Under the pieces are notes generated by a model. The model worked only from the letters and a program-made list of their open reading frames with translations, was not told the origin of the DNA and did no database searches. A stretch of 34,115 nucleotides of DNA from a virus: the IMG/VR virus record IMGVR_UViG_3300035698_003120, positions 1-34,115 of that record. One strand, 5' to 3'. Positions 1 to 8,300 of the stretch are shown piece by piece (the stretch's first letter is position 1; each line of letters starts with the position of its first letter). Both the position numbers and the translations under genes were made by a program.

Positions 1-411
1 GCAGCTAATAACGGGGTAGATATCGGAGATGTAGATATTACAAGTATAGATAATGATTCGATTAATGGGCCAGGAGTGCCAGTAATAGATTCTTATACAC
101 AAGTTGCGATAAATTTAGATGCGGCTGATAACCAAGTATTAGTTTCGAGTGCAGCTAGTAAACAAATCTGGGTATATGGGTTTGGTTTTACGTGTTCTGC
201 TGCTGGGACAGTATCTTTTCAGGATGAAGATGATACTGCTATTTCTGGAATTATGCATTTTGCTGCTAATTCTGGTATGGCTGTTCCCGTTTCAGGTAAT
301 TTTGCAATGCCTATATGGAAGTTAGGAACAGATAAAGACCTAGAAGTAGATGTAAATGTAATAACTGCGACTATAGATGGGTGGTTGTCTTATGCGATAG
401 TGAGCGTATAA
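1..411 (+). CDS. Virion-associated beta-rich protein, 5'-truncated by window edge
   Basis: Frame 1 is open from the first base to the TAA at 409-411, so the gene very likely begins before the window. An internal ATG at 76 is possible but the codons upstream of it read smoothly. The visible 136 residues are rich in V, I, S, T and D with no charged clusters, and contain a GDVDITSI-type segment that resembles repeats in structural proteins of uncultured phages. No catalytic motif is visible. It stands at the head of a run of structural genes and is followed one base later by a glycosyltransferase-like gene. If the genome is circular, the open frame at the right edge (from 33954) would join it in phase to give a 190-aa protein with a coiled-coil N-terminus. 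I infer a virion or fibre component; no specific family is recognised. Confidence 0.7.
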   Translation, partial: AANNGVDIGDVDITSIDNDSINGPGVPVIDSYTQVAINLDAADNQVLVSSAASKQIWVYGFGFTCSAAGTVSFQDEDDTAISGIMHFAANSGMAVPVSGNFAMPIWKLGTDKDLEVDVNVITATIDGWLSYAIVSV

Positions 412-412
412 C

Positions 413-1099
413 ATGGGTATAATTTCAAACACGATAGTAAAAAACGGAACTCCATTTATAGGGATAGTTATAGAACAAGTCATACCTTTTATGGATAAGT
501 GTTTGATATCGTTATCAAAAAAATCTACAGACGGAACTTTAGATATAATAAAAGGATTACAAAATAAATACCCCCAAAAGGTAGTTATTGATTACGAAGA
601 TGTATCTGACGTTGGATTGCTAACCAAGATGAGACAAAAACAACTAGATGCTTCTGATTCAGATTGGATTTTGTTTTTAGATGATGATGACTACTGGCCC
701 ACAGATGATTTAAGAGAGGCTATCACTTTATTAGGCGATGAGGATGCTTACTCATTTAATCCATTTGAGATAGTAGGAAGTAATGTATATGAGGGTTTAT
801 GGAAAAAACATTTTACTAAAATCTTTAAAAAAGAAGGTGCTTACTACATGGGTGAATGGCCATCGGATTTGCTATATAAAAGGAATAAGATGTTGCATGA
901 TGTTGGTGCTAAAAAGATGGATCAAAAGTATATACATCTTGATAGGCTGAAACATCATCATTTTAGAGATAACTATAATAATAGATTTAAAGGTAGTGGT
1001 ATAATTGCTCATGATAAGAGGGAAATACCTAGTAGATACAAGAAGTGCGCAGAATATTTGTATAGTTTAAGTAAGGATACAGATGTCATATATTATTGA
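413..1099 (+). CDS. GT-A type glycosyltransferase-like protein
   Basis: This 228-aa protein looks like a nucleotide-sugar-dependent glycosyltransferase of the GT2-like fold. The N-terminal half has the pattern of a Rossmann-like GT-A domain: an early STDGTLDII segment (about residues 38-46), a DWILFLDDDDYW segment (about 84-95) in which the Asp cluster is a good candidate for the metal-binding DxD, and an EGLWKKHFTKIF/EWPSDLLY stretch. The C-terminal part is basic and His-rich (KHHHFRDN). It starts one base after the upstream stop and its 3' end overlaps the next gene by 17 bp, so it belongs to the structural-gene operon. Its role could be to decorate a virion protein or modify the host surface; acceptor and sugar cannot be read from sequence. 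The GT assignment is fairly secure, the role is inference. Confidence 0.72.
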   Translation: MGIISNTIVKNGTPFIGIVIEQVIPFMDKCLISLSKKSTDGTLDIIKGLQNKYPQKVVIDYEDVSDVGLLTKMRQKQLDASDSDWILFLDDDDYWPTDDLREAITLLGDEDAYSFNPFEIVGSNVYEGLWKKHFTKIFKKEGAYYMGEWPSDLLYKRNKMLHDVGAKKMDQKYIHLDRLKHHHFRDNYNNRFKGSGIIAHDKREIPSRYKKCAEYLYSLSKDTDVIYY

Positions 1100-1658
1100 T
1101 AGCTACAGTGAAAGTAATTATAATATTGACGGTTCAGAGATAATAGAGGTAGGACAGTCTTTTACTGGTGATGGTTCTGTCTTGAGTAGTGCTAAATTTT
1201 ACCTCTTAAAGATTGGTTCACCCACTGGAAATGCTGTTGCTAAAATATATGCTCATTCTGGAACATATGGAATTTCTAGCGTACCTACTGGGGCGGCACT
1301 AGCCGTTTCGGACAATGTTGATGTTTCTGGGATAGCTTCTGGATATGAATTGGTGACTTTTACTTTTTCGGGTGCTAATAGAATTGTTTTGGATAGCGGT
1401 ACTTACTATGTTGTTACATTTTTGCCGCCAGAATATGCGGTAGACAATGAAATTATAATAGGTCTGGATAGTTCCTGTTCTACACACTCGGGTAATCTAT
1501 GTGATTATATGGGTGGTTGGAGTGCCATGAATATTTACGATAACTGTTTTTATGTATATGGAGATGGTAGGAGAGCCTTAATATCTAGCACGAGGACTGT
1601 ATCAGGGACAAGAACTTTGGCATCTCGTACTGTATCAGGGGAAAGGAGCGGTTTATAA
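1083..1658 (+). CDS. Beta-rich structural protein (jelly-roll/carbohydrate-binding-like)
   Basis: 191 aa. The start is supported by an AAGGA ribosome binding site about 6 nt upstream of ATG 1083, inside the end of the glycosyltransferase gene. The protein has alternating hydrophobic/polar strands, a 'VGQSFTGDGSVLSSAKFYLLK' type opening and 'LDSGTYYVVTF' later. This is typical of choice-of-anchor or beta-sandwich modules that appear in many bacterial surface proteins and phage fibres. The C-terminus carries a short repeat (SSTRTVSGTRTLASRTVSGERSG). No enzyme motif is seen. Neighbouring genes are also beta-rich, so it is probably a tail appendage or capsid decoration protein. The family-level call is by pattern only. 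Confidence 0.6.
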   Translation: MSYIIDSYSESNYNIDGSEIIEVGQSFTGDGSVLSSAKFYLLKIGSPTGNAVAKIYAHSGTYGISSVPTGAALAVSDNVDVSGIASGYELVTFTFSGANRIVLDSGTYYVVTFLPPEYAVDNEIIIGLDSSCSTHSGNLCDYMGGWSAMNIYDNCFYVYGDGRRALISSTRTVSGTRTLASRTVSGERSGL

Positions 1659-1943
1659 ATGACAAATAATTTAGAAATATATCGGAAGCTCAAACTTTCA
1701 AATAGCAAATTTAAGATGGGAGGCTATATTATTGGGCTTATAGATACACCGTGTATAGAAGATAAGCTATTAAAGTTAATGATAGAGGCAACAAATCCAA
1801 AGGGACGAGAAGTATTTATAGACAATCCTGTCTATATAAAAAATCCGCCTATATACTTACGAAAAGATAAAAAGACAATTAAGAGAAATCCAGAAGAAGC
1901 ATTAAAAGAAATTATATATAGTCATATTGTTGATATTAAATAA
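1659..1943 (+). CDS. Small protein of unknown function in structural operon
   Basis: 94 aa, Lys/Ile/Glu-rich, no recognised domain. Start ATG 1659 directly follows the previous stop and has a strong AAAGGAG ribosome binding site at 1642-1648. The stop TAA overlaps the next start as TAATG, so the two genes are translationally coupled. The middle contains 'NPKGREVFIDNPVYIKNPPIYLRKDKKTIK' type sequence that reads as a compact alpha/beta protein. It sits between two beta-rich structural proteins and could be a chaperone or assembly factor for one of them, but nothing in the sequence establishes this. Confidence 0.6.
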   Translation: MTNNLEIYRKLKLSNSKFKMGGYIIGLIDTPCIEDKLLKLMIEATNPKGREVFIDNPVYIKNPPIYLRKDKKTIKRNPEEALKEIIYSHIVDIK

Positions 1944-2608
1944 TGGCTACATTAATTGTTTATTCTGATACTGGTGGCGATGGACGCTTAGAAGCGAGAA
2001 CATCTAGTTGGAGTACAGCTCATGGTGCTAGTACTGGTACTGTTTATGATGATTCACGTGGATATATAGATGATCACTCTGTAGGTAGAGCGACGTATTA
2101 TAATAGTGAATATTATGTCGGTAGGGGATTTTTTCCATTTGATTCATCTGGCCTAGATGATTCTGCCGTTATAACTGCTGCGACTTTTTCTATATACATA
2201 GATGGATCTATTACCATTTACAATACAGATGCTTGTTCATGGAATGTTTGTAATACAACTCAAGCTGATCCAGAAAGTCTTGCTACAGGAGATTTTGATA
2301 GTGTATCTTTTACTAGCGGTGGTTCATTAGCATATAGTTCAGTTGGAACGAGTGCGGGATATAGAGATATAACACTAGATGCTACTGGTAGAGGATGGAT
2401 AAGCAAAACCGGTTGGACTAAGCTTGCATTATTAAACTCAAGAGATGTTAGTAATTCTACTCCGACTTGGCAGAATCAGATATCAGGAAATGTATATACA
2501 GCTAATAATACTGGGACAACTAAAGACCCTAAATTAACCATTACCTATACAATTCCAACTATTGTAAAAGATATTATTGGGACAGGTATAATTGCGTTTC
2601 CACGTTAG
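1943..2608 (+). CDS. Beta-sandwich structural protein (DNRLRE-like pattern)
   Basis: 221 aa, coupled to the previous gene by TAATG. The layout is characteristic of beta-sandwich modules found in secreted and phage appendage proteins: 'RGFFPFDSSGL....ITAATFSIYIDG' then 'YRDITLDATGRGWIS', 'WTKLALLNSRDV' and a terminal 'DPKLTITYT' strand. That pattern (fold over a small hydrophobic core, final KLTITYT strand) recalls DNRLRE/choice-of-anchor type domains. No signal peptide is present, as expected for a virion protein. Probably a tail or surface appendage. The last codons run into the promoter of the next gene (TTGACA at 2614 lies just after the stop). Confidence 0.62.
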   Translation: MATLIVYSDTGGDGRLEARTSSWSTAHGASTGTVYDDSRGYIDDHSVGRATYYNSEYYVGRGFFPFDSSGLDDSAVITAATFSIYIDGSITIYNTDACSWNVCNTTQADPESLATGDFDSVSFTSGGSLAYSSVGTSAGYRDITLDATGRGWISKTGWTKLALLNSRDVSNSTPTWQNQISGNVYTANNTGTTKDPKLTITYTIPTIVKDIIGTGIIAFPR

Positions 2609-2613
2609 ACCCA

Positions 2614-2642
2614 TTGACACAGATGTCATGTGGGATTATAAT
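2614..2642 (+). promoter_or_regulatory. Consensus promoter giving a leaderless transcript
   Basis: TTGACA at 2614-2619, a 17-nt spacer and TATAAT at 2637-2642 match the bacterial housekeeping consensus perfectly. ATG of the next gene is at 2649, six bases after the -10 box, so transcription would begin at or next to the start codon. This fixes the downstream start at 2649 and excludes an in-frame upstream TTG at 2592. Confidence 0.8.
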
Positions 2643-2648
2643 TTCGTC

Positions 2649-2849
2649 ATGTCAAAAGAGATTCAAGATACCCAAACGAAACAAGACCCAAAGTTGCAAC
2701 AATTCACTCAAGAACTAGAATCATTGCTTACGAAATATCAATATCAATTAAAAGCACAAGTAGCAGTAACATCAAATGGTATAACGCCATCTATTGTGAT
2801 AGTTAATGTTATCCCTGAAAAAACAGTTAAAAAGAAAGGCAAAAAATAA
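2649..2849 (+). CDS. Small protein of unknown function, leaderless
   Basis: 66 aa beginning MSKEIQDTQ. The frame stays open back to 2592, but that stretch contains the complete -35/-10 promoter, so ATG 2649 is preferred. The N-terminal two-thirds is a probable helix rich in Gln/Glu/Leu (QQFTQELESLLTKYQYQ), followed by a 'VTSNGITPSIVIVNVIPE' beta segment and a basic tail (KTVKKKGKK). It has no ribosome binding site. Its stop overlaps the next start as TAATG. Function unknown; it opens a transcription unit that continues into the acidic scaffold-like protein. Confidence 0.65.
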   Translation: MSKEIQDTQTKQDPKLQQFTQELESLLTKYQYQLKAQVAVTSNGITPSIVIVNVIPEKTVKKKGKK

Positions 2850-3439
2850 TGGAAGATGTAGATATTTACAACATAGTAACTTTAAAGAATATAGACGATG
2901 AAGAATTTGTATTTTCAGTTGATAAGCAGAAATATATAATACCTGCTGGTGAAACCAGAAAATTCCCTAAGTTTATGGCTCAACTAGCCATTAAACATTT
3001 GGTAGATAAGATTTTACAAAAAGAAGATCCAGAGGGTAAAACGTTGACGAACGAAGCTAAAAGAGATGAAATAGTTTCAAAAATACTGATAGCAGAGCAG
3101 GGCTATGAACAGCCTAAAGTGCCGACGGATGCTGATATCGTTGCTGACATGAATAAACCCTCTGATATTGACAGATTATTAAAAAAAAACAAGGCGTCAT
3201 TAAAAGAACGGGAAACTTCAGTGACAGAGGTTAAAAAAGAAAAAGAAGATAAATTTGATGGGTTAGAAGAATCTGAGGGGATACCTAATAGGGAGGAAAT
3301 GATAAGTTATGCAAAGGTTACTATGAAAATGAATTTAGATACTATTATAGATAAAGGCGAGAATAAAGGCTCAACTGTCCAACAGGTTTATGACAAAATG
3401 ACAGATGCAGAGTTATATAAAGAGTTAGGAATGGAGTAA
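2849..3439 (+). CDS. Hypothetical phage protein with N-terminal beta domain
   Basis: 196 aa, coupled to the previous gene by TAATG. Residues 1-60 have a pattern (IDDEEFVFSVDKQKYIIPAGETRKFP, then LAIKHLVDKIL) seen in small phage structural proteins: a beta segment followed by an amphipathic helix. The central part (about 95-150) is highly charged and probably disordered or coiled. The C-terminal 45 residues look like a compact helical domain. No catalytic motif. It lies immediately before a scaffold-like acidic protein and could take part in head or connector assembly; this is inferred from position only. Confidence 0.6.
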   Translation: MEDVDIYNIVTLKNIDDEEFVFSVDKQKYIIPAGETRKFPKFMAQLAIKHLVDKILQKEDPEGKTLTNEAKRDEIVSKILIAEQGYEQPKVPTDADIVADMNKPSDIDRLLKKNKASLKERETSVTEVKKEKEDKFDGLEESEGIPNREEMISYAKVTMKMNLDTIIDKGENKGSTVQQVYDKMTDAELYKELGME

Positions 3440-3442
3440 TCA

Positions 3443-4195
3443 ATGGATGACAAAAATAATAAGGAAACAACTGAAAAGCTTTCAGTTGATGAAGAGGGTG
3501 AGATTACAATGGATATTAAAACATCTGAAATAGAGGAGGGAGGGGAAGAAGAAGAGGAAAATATTGAAGAAGAAGAGGAAGAGGAGCCATTTAAGTCATT
3601 TGAAACGCAGGAAGAATACGAAACGGCTATAGCTGAAGAGCGTGCTAAAGTGGAACAAAAAGAGGAAGAGGAAGAGTTGAAATTCTTTTCGGATGAATGG
3701 AAGCCTAAAGACTGGAATGATTACACAAGATCATTATTAGGTAATCCTGTTGTTAGAGAATATTTAGTAAAAAATACTGCTAGTGATATTAAGAATGAGA
3801 TTGACTCTATGACAGTTGCAGATCGTAAAGAGTTAGAAAGTATTAACAGCGAATATGATAAACAGTATACAAAATTAGCAAAGAAAGGATTTGTACCAGA
3901 ACTTAATACTCCAGAAGGTAAATCCGTAGATGGTCAAATATCTACAATTGGGGCTACTTATGGCCAAACATCCATGACTAAAGCGTATGAATTATGGAAG
4001 AAAATACCTAAATCAGAAGGTGGAGGTCTTGATTACATCTCGCCGATTAAAACAAAAACAAATATACGCAAAGAAAAATCTGGGCTAATTAGTGGTGGAA
4101 AAGGGTCAAGAACTAGCGTCGTCGAGTCTAAAAAATACAAAGATATACATTCAAAGTCATTAGATGAATTAGTACAGGAGCAAATTGATGAGTAG
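3443..4195 (+). CDS. Acidic, scaffold-like protein
   Basis: 250 aa with a very acidic Glu-rich N-terminal third (runs of E at about residues 33-50 and 70-80), a 'FKSFETQEEYETAIAEERAK' segment, helical middle and a basic Gly/Ser/Lys-rich C-terminus. The acidic, flexible, helical N-terminus with a basic C-terminal end is the usual composition of phage scaffolding proteins, in which the basic tail binds the coat protein. Scaffold genes normally sit between portal and capsid genes. Here no protein of that type is present there, so this is the best candidate in the window. It could equally be a different acidic assembly factor. Starts 3 nt after the previous gene; the following gene overlaps its end. 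Confidence 0.45.
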   Translation: MDDKNNKETTEKLSVDEEGEITMDIKTSEIEEGGEEEEENIEEEEEEEPFKSFETQEEYETAIAEERAKVEQKEEEEELKFFSDEWKPKDWNDYTRSLLGNPVVREYLVKNTASDIKNEIDSMTVADRKELESINSEYDKQYTKLAKKGFVPELNTPEGKSVDGQISTIGATYGQTSMTKAYELWKKIPKSEGGGLDYISPIKTKTNIRKEKSGLISGGKGSRTSVVESKKYKDIHSKSLDELVQEQIDE

Positions 4196-4403
4196 TAAAA
4201 AGAAAGAGAAAGAAAAGGATTTTTTTAAACGTCGTGACGGCTTTTTAAAAGAAATGAAAGATTTAAGTTATAAATATAAGATTGACGTTGCAGGATCTCT
4301 CCAATATGGTAGAGATGCCGTTGTACCTTTAGTGGCGCTTATTGATGCAAAGGACAACTACGAACATACAGAAAAACCCAAACCCTCGCTTGTAACTAAG
4401 TAA
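4188..4403 (+). CDS. Small basic/charged protein of unknown function
   Basis: 71 aa starting MSSKKKEKEK. ATG 4188 is preferred over the TTG three bases earlier because an AGGAG ribosome binding site ends about 9 nt upstream. The gene overlaps the end of the acidic scaffold-like gene by 8 nt. The protein is helical, strongly basic at the N-terminus, with 'SYKYKIDVAGSLQYGRDAVVPLVALID' in the middle. It could act with the acidic protein encoded just upstream, but no family is recognised. Confidence 0.55.
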   Translation: MSSKKKEKEKDFFKRRDGFLKEMKDLSYKYKIDVAGSLQYGRDAVVPLVALIDAKDNYEHTEKPKPSLVTK

Positions 4404-4439
4404 AATAAAAACAGTATTAAACAATAACTCTTATTAGAG

Positions 4440-4445
4440 TATAAT
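4440..4445 (+). promoter_or_regulatory. TATAAT box of a leaderless promoter
   Basis: A perfect TATAAT lies in the 48-nt intergenic gap, exactly 6 nt before ATG 4452. No strong -35 is visible; a weak TTAAAC at 4417-4422 has 17-nt spacing. Same geometry as eight other gene starts in the window. Confidence 0.7.
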
Positions 4446-4451
4446 TGTAGT

Positions 4452-5351
4452 ATGTTAAGTTTTCAGGATATATACACCCAAGCCCAAGAGTTAGTACAAG
4501 ATGATAGTAGTGGTGCACTAACTTTTCTAAAACGTAATATTAATATTGGACAAAGATTACTAGAAACCGAACTAGGTAGCTTTTATACAGAAGAGACGTC
4601 TAACGTTACATCAGTAGCGAGTACAGGCACATATAATACACCCTCTGATTTAGTTCGGCTTAAACACGCTTATGTGACAGTAGGCACAACTCAATATAAC
4701 TTAGACCAAGTCTATGATGAAGATTTATGGCAAAAACTAAAGGCTAGTATGATAGGTACTTATTCTGATGCACCAACTCACATATTTATTAGGCGTGATA
4801 GCTTTGAAGTTTATCCTGCTATGGAAACGGCTGGATATTTAATAACGCTCAGGTATGAAGCAGGCGGAGATACTTTGCAATATAGTGACTATGACATTGG
4901 GACAATTACGACGTTGGCAAATGGTTCGGCGGCAGTTGTTGGTAGTGGAACGACATGGACTACAGCGATGCAAGGGCGATATTTTAAAATAGATGATGAT
5001 GGGGTATGGATCAAAATATTAACTGTATCTAGTACAACAGCGATTATATTAGACAAGAATTATCAAGGACTTTCAATCGCAGCTGGGACAAGTTCTTATA
5101 CAATTGGTGAAATGCCAAGAACGCCAGCATCCACACATCATATACCCGCTCTATATGCGGCCATGAATTACTATCAGGGATTTAAACAGGATACGAAAAA
5201 AGGTAATAATTATAAGTTTTTATATGATGCTGACATGAAGATGGCTAAAAGCACATATCATAATAGATACTCTTCGAAGTATATATTTGGTGGATATAAA
5301 CGAGGTTTAAGAAAATCGAATTCTAATTATCCGCCTAGAAGCATGACTTAA
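4452..5351 (+). CDS. Head-tail adaptor/connector-like protein
   Basis: 299 aa. The opening (LSFQDIYTQAQELVQDD... FLKRNINIGQRLLETELGSF) is an N-terminal helical bundle followed by 'NTPSDLVRLKHAYVTVGTTQYNLDQV'. This pattern recurs in podovirus-type adaptor proteins (P22 gp4/T7 gp11 functional class) that dock under the portal. A beta-rich insert of about 70 residues (GTITTLANGSAAVVGSGTTW ... LDKNYQG) interrupts the fold near residues 150-215. A helical C-terminal region (IPALYAAMNYYQGFKQDTKKG) follows and ends in a basic tail. It is leaderless and is coupled to the large tail gene by TAATG overlap. The connector role is inferred from architecture and its position before a long tail protein. Confidence 0.55.
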   Translation: MLSFQDIYTQAQELVQDDSSGALTFLKRNINIGQRLLETELGSFYTEETSNVTSVASTGTYNTPSDLVRLKHAYVTVGTTQYNLDQVYDEDLWQKLKASMIGTYSDAPTHIFIRRDSFEVYPAMETAGYLITLRYEAGGDTLQYSDYDIGTITTLANGSAAVVGSGTTWTTAMQGRYFKIDDDGVWIKILTVSSTTAIILDKNYQGLSIAAGTSSYTIGEMPRTPASTHHIPALYAAMNYYQGFKQDTKKGNNYKFLYDADMKMAKSTYHNRYSSKYIFGGYKRGLRKSNSNYPPRSMT

Positions 5352-8300
5352 TGGCTAGTACACCACAAGAATTCAATAGAATAGTTTATGGTATAGCTGA
5401 TTACGACAAAGAAGCACAGCCTAATAGCGTAGCTTTTATACGTAGGATTGATTATCGGTCAGACCCCAGAAAGTGGGTTCTGTTACCTAAGCCAGTTAAA
5501 GAATCTGGTGGAGTTATAACGGACTTAGTTAAATGGGGAGAACGCGTTGGAGATAATATTTATTTAGCAGGTGATTCTGGTAATGTATACAAAAGGACAC
5601 TTGCAGGGTCAGTTTCGTTATTACAAGCTACACCATCTTCTCATGGTAACGGATTAAAATATTACGGTGAAGATGACTATTTATATTACACAAGTGACAA
5701 AGTTATCGGTAGGTATGGGCGTGTTAGTGGAACTCCTATATTTGTTGATGACTTTCTAGGATCGGAAGGCGGTATCCCTTTAAATACTGCATCAATGGAT
5801 TTTGAAGCATCTTCTTCAATGTCGGCTGATGCGGCTGACTCTGCATCGTTATCAATTACAGGGGATATTTCTTTAGAAGCTTATGCAAAATTTGAGAGTT
5901 TACCTACAGTTGGCAATGAGATGGTGGTTTGTAGTAAATGGGACGAAAACAGCGACGAAAGGTCTTATAAGATGGTTATCGCTTGTGTATCTGGATATTT
6001 TGGTAATGAATCTGACGGAGCATTGACAATTGCGGCTGATACTACTGAAGCACCAATTGATTCTAGTGCGGTTGGTACTGTTAACACAAAGGCTTTGACG
6101 GCTACTAACGCTAGTTTTGCAGCAGGACAAAGAGTATTAATACATCAAACCAGAGGTACGGGGGCAGGTACTTGGCAGATAAATACTATAGATGGATATA
6201 CAGCAGGGACTATAACTTTACAGAATAGTTTAAATGCGACATACGCAACAGGCAGTGCCAATGCAGCACAAGTAAGGGTTTTAAAACAATATTCAACAGT
6301 AACTATTAATTCGACTAAAACATATACTGCTAAAGCTTGGAATGGAACAGTTGGGGGTATTCTAGCGTTCTTGGCAGGTACGGCGATTGTGGTGACAGGG
6401 AATATAACCGCTAGTGGCACAGGATTTAGAGGTGGAGCTGCAACGGTTGGTAATACTACTGGTTATGGATATAGGGGAGAAGGTACTGTTGGTGATGCTT
6501 TGACTAAGCAGATTGCTAATAATGGGAATGGTGGAGGTGGTGGTCAAGAAGAAAATGCAAACGGAGGTGGTGGCGGTGGAAATGCTAGTGCTGGTGATCG
6601 AGGTTATGGTCGTGATTCTTCACAAATCGGTGGATATGGTGGTGACGCTTCTGGTAATGCTGCGTTAACGACGATGACCTTTGGCGGTGCAGGTGGTGCT
6701 GGTATGTGTGGTAGTGCCGATGACCATAATGGATTGGCAGGTGCTAATAGCGGAGGCATAATTTTTGTAGCATCTGCTGCAACGACAGTAACAGGAACTG
6801 TAAGTGCATCTGGGTCTAGTGCTGCAGGCGGTAGTGGTCAACATTTCGGTGGTGGTGGTGGTGCAGGTGGTTCTATTTTAATTAAATCTCAAATAGCTAC
6901 GTTGGGTAGTGGATTAATAACAGCTAGTGCTGGTAGTGGTTCCACTAACTGTTATGGTGGCAGAAATGGTGGTAATGGAAGTGTAGGTAGAATACACCTA
7001 GACTACATAACCTCGTATACTGGGACAACATCTCCGACGATAAATGCTATTCAGGATAATACCTTAACTGATAATGTTGTGTATTATCTTAGGTTTTATG
7101 TGTCTGATGATGGTACGGCTAACGAATATTTAGGTTCGGAGGTTGTCGGATTTGCTGTAGATACTTGGCGACACTTTGCGGTAGCATGGGATGCGTCTGT
7201 TGCAACTGCTTATTTGTATGTTGATGGTTCATTAATTAACACTATGGTCGGCACCAAAACCGCCATATATGATAGTACAGCTTTGTTTGCGATAGCAGCT
7301 GATTATGATGGAGCTAGTGCAACTAGAAGTTTTTTAGATGGTAAAGTTGATGAAGTTAGGGTATGGAATGATATCAGAACAGCTGGTGAGATACTAGCGA
7401 ATAAAGATGCAGAAATAGCAGCTGCAGCGGCTAATTTACAAGCATATTATCAATTAGATAGTAGTGCCTCCGACGAAACGGCTAATGCTAACAATCTAAC
7501 TATACGTAACACACCAACATATAATACCGTAGATGTGCCATTTGCTTCACCTACAACAAGACGAGATATAGACCAAACAGATGCGTCTTCTGGTGCTACA
7601 TATGCTGTACAGGTAGCAATAGACGAAACTGCGACACATAGACAATCCTTTGTTCCTGCTAAAGATCCTCAAAAGTCAATTGAAATAAATGTAGCAGATA
7701 AAGGGGATACTTCTGATTGGACGATCACAGTACATGACCCATTGAATAGAGCAGTGGCAAGCAAAACAATTACAAACGCAGATTTGGTTTTAGGTGATAA
7801 TGAATTTATATTTTCTGATAATTGGACGCCTGTTATTGGTGCTACCTATCATTTTCATGTAACTGTTACATCAACAACGGGTGACCCTACATTAACTGCT
7901 GGTGGTGCTAATGATTTAGAGCAAGGGCAGTTTACAAGTTATTACCAATTTTTGGTTACAGACTCGGACTATCACCCCATCGATAATATGCTTAACTTTC
8001 TAGTTATTGGGAATGGTCGTTATGTGGCAACTTATGATGGGGCTAGTTATACTCCACATAGATTAACCTTGCCATCCACATTTAAAGTCCGTTGTTTTGC
8101 TGACTGGAGAGAATACAAGGCTATCGGTACATGGCGAGGAAGTGGTATAGAAGATTATGACGATGGATATATATTCTTCTGGGATGGTATATCGGACACG
8201 TATAATTTTTATATAAAGGTGCCAGAAGGTGCAATAAATTCAATGGTTGGTAGTCAGGGTGTGTTGAGTATTGTTGCTGGTTATCAAGGTGACTTATTGG

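Noticed and set aside
2592-2648. Upstream in-frame extension (TTG start at 2592) of the 66-aa protein
   Set aside because: The stretch contains a perfect -35/-10 promoter whose -10 lies 6 nt before ATG 2649, and has no ribosome binding site.
5900-6547. Antisense ORFs opposite the large tail gene
   Set aside because: No ribosome binding sites or recognisable domains; the forward gene reads as a continuous domain protein.
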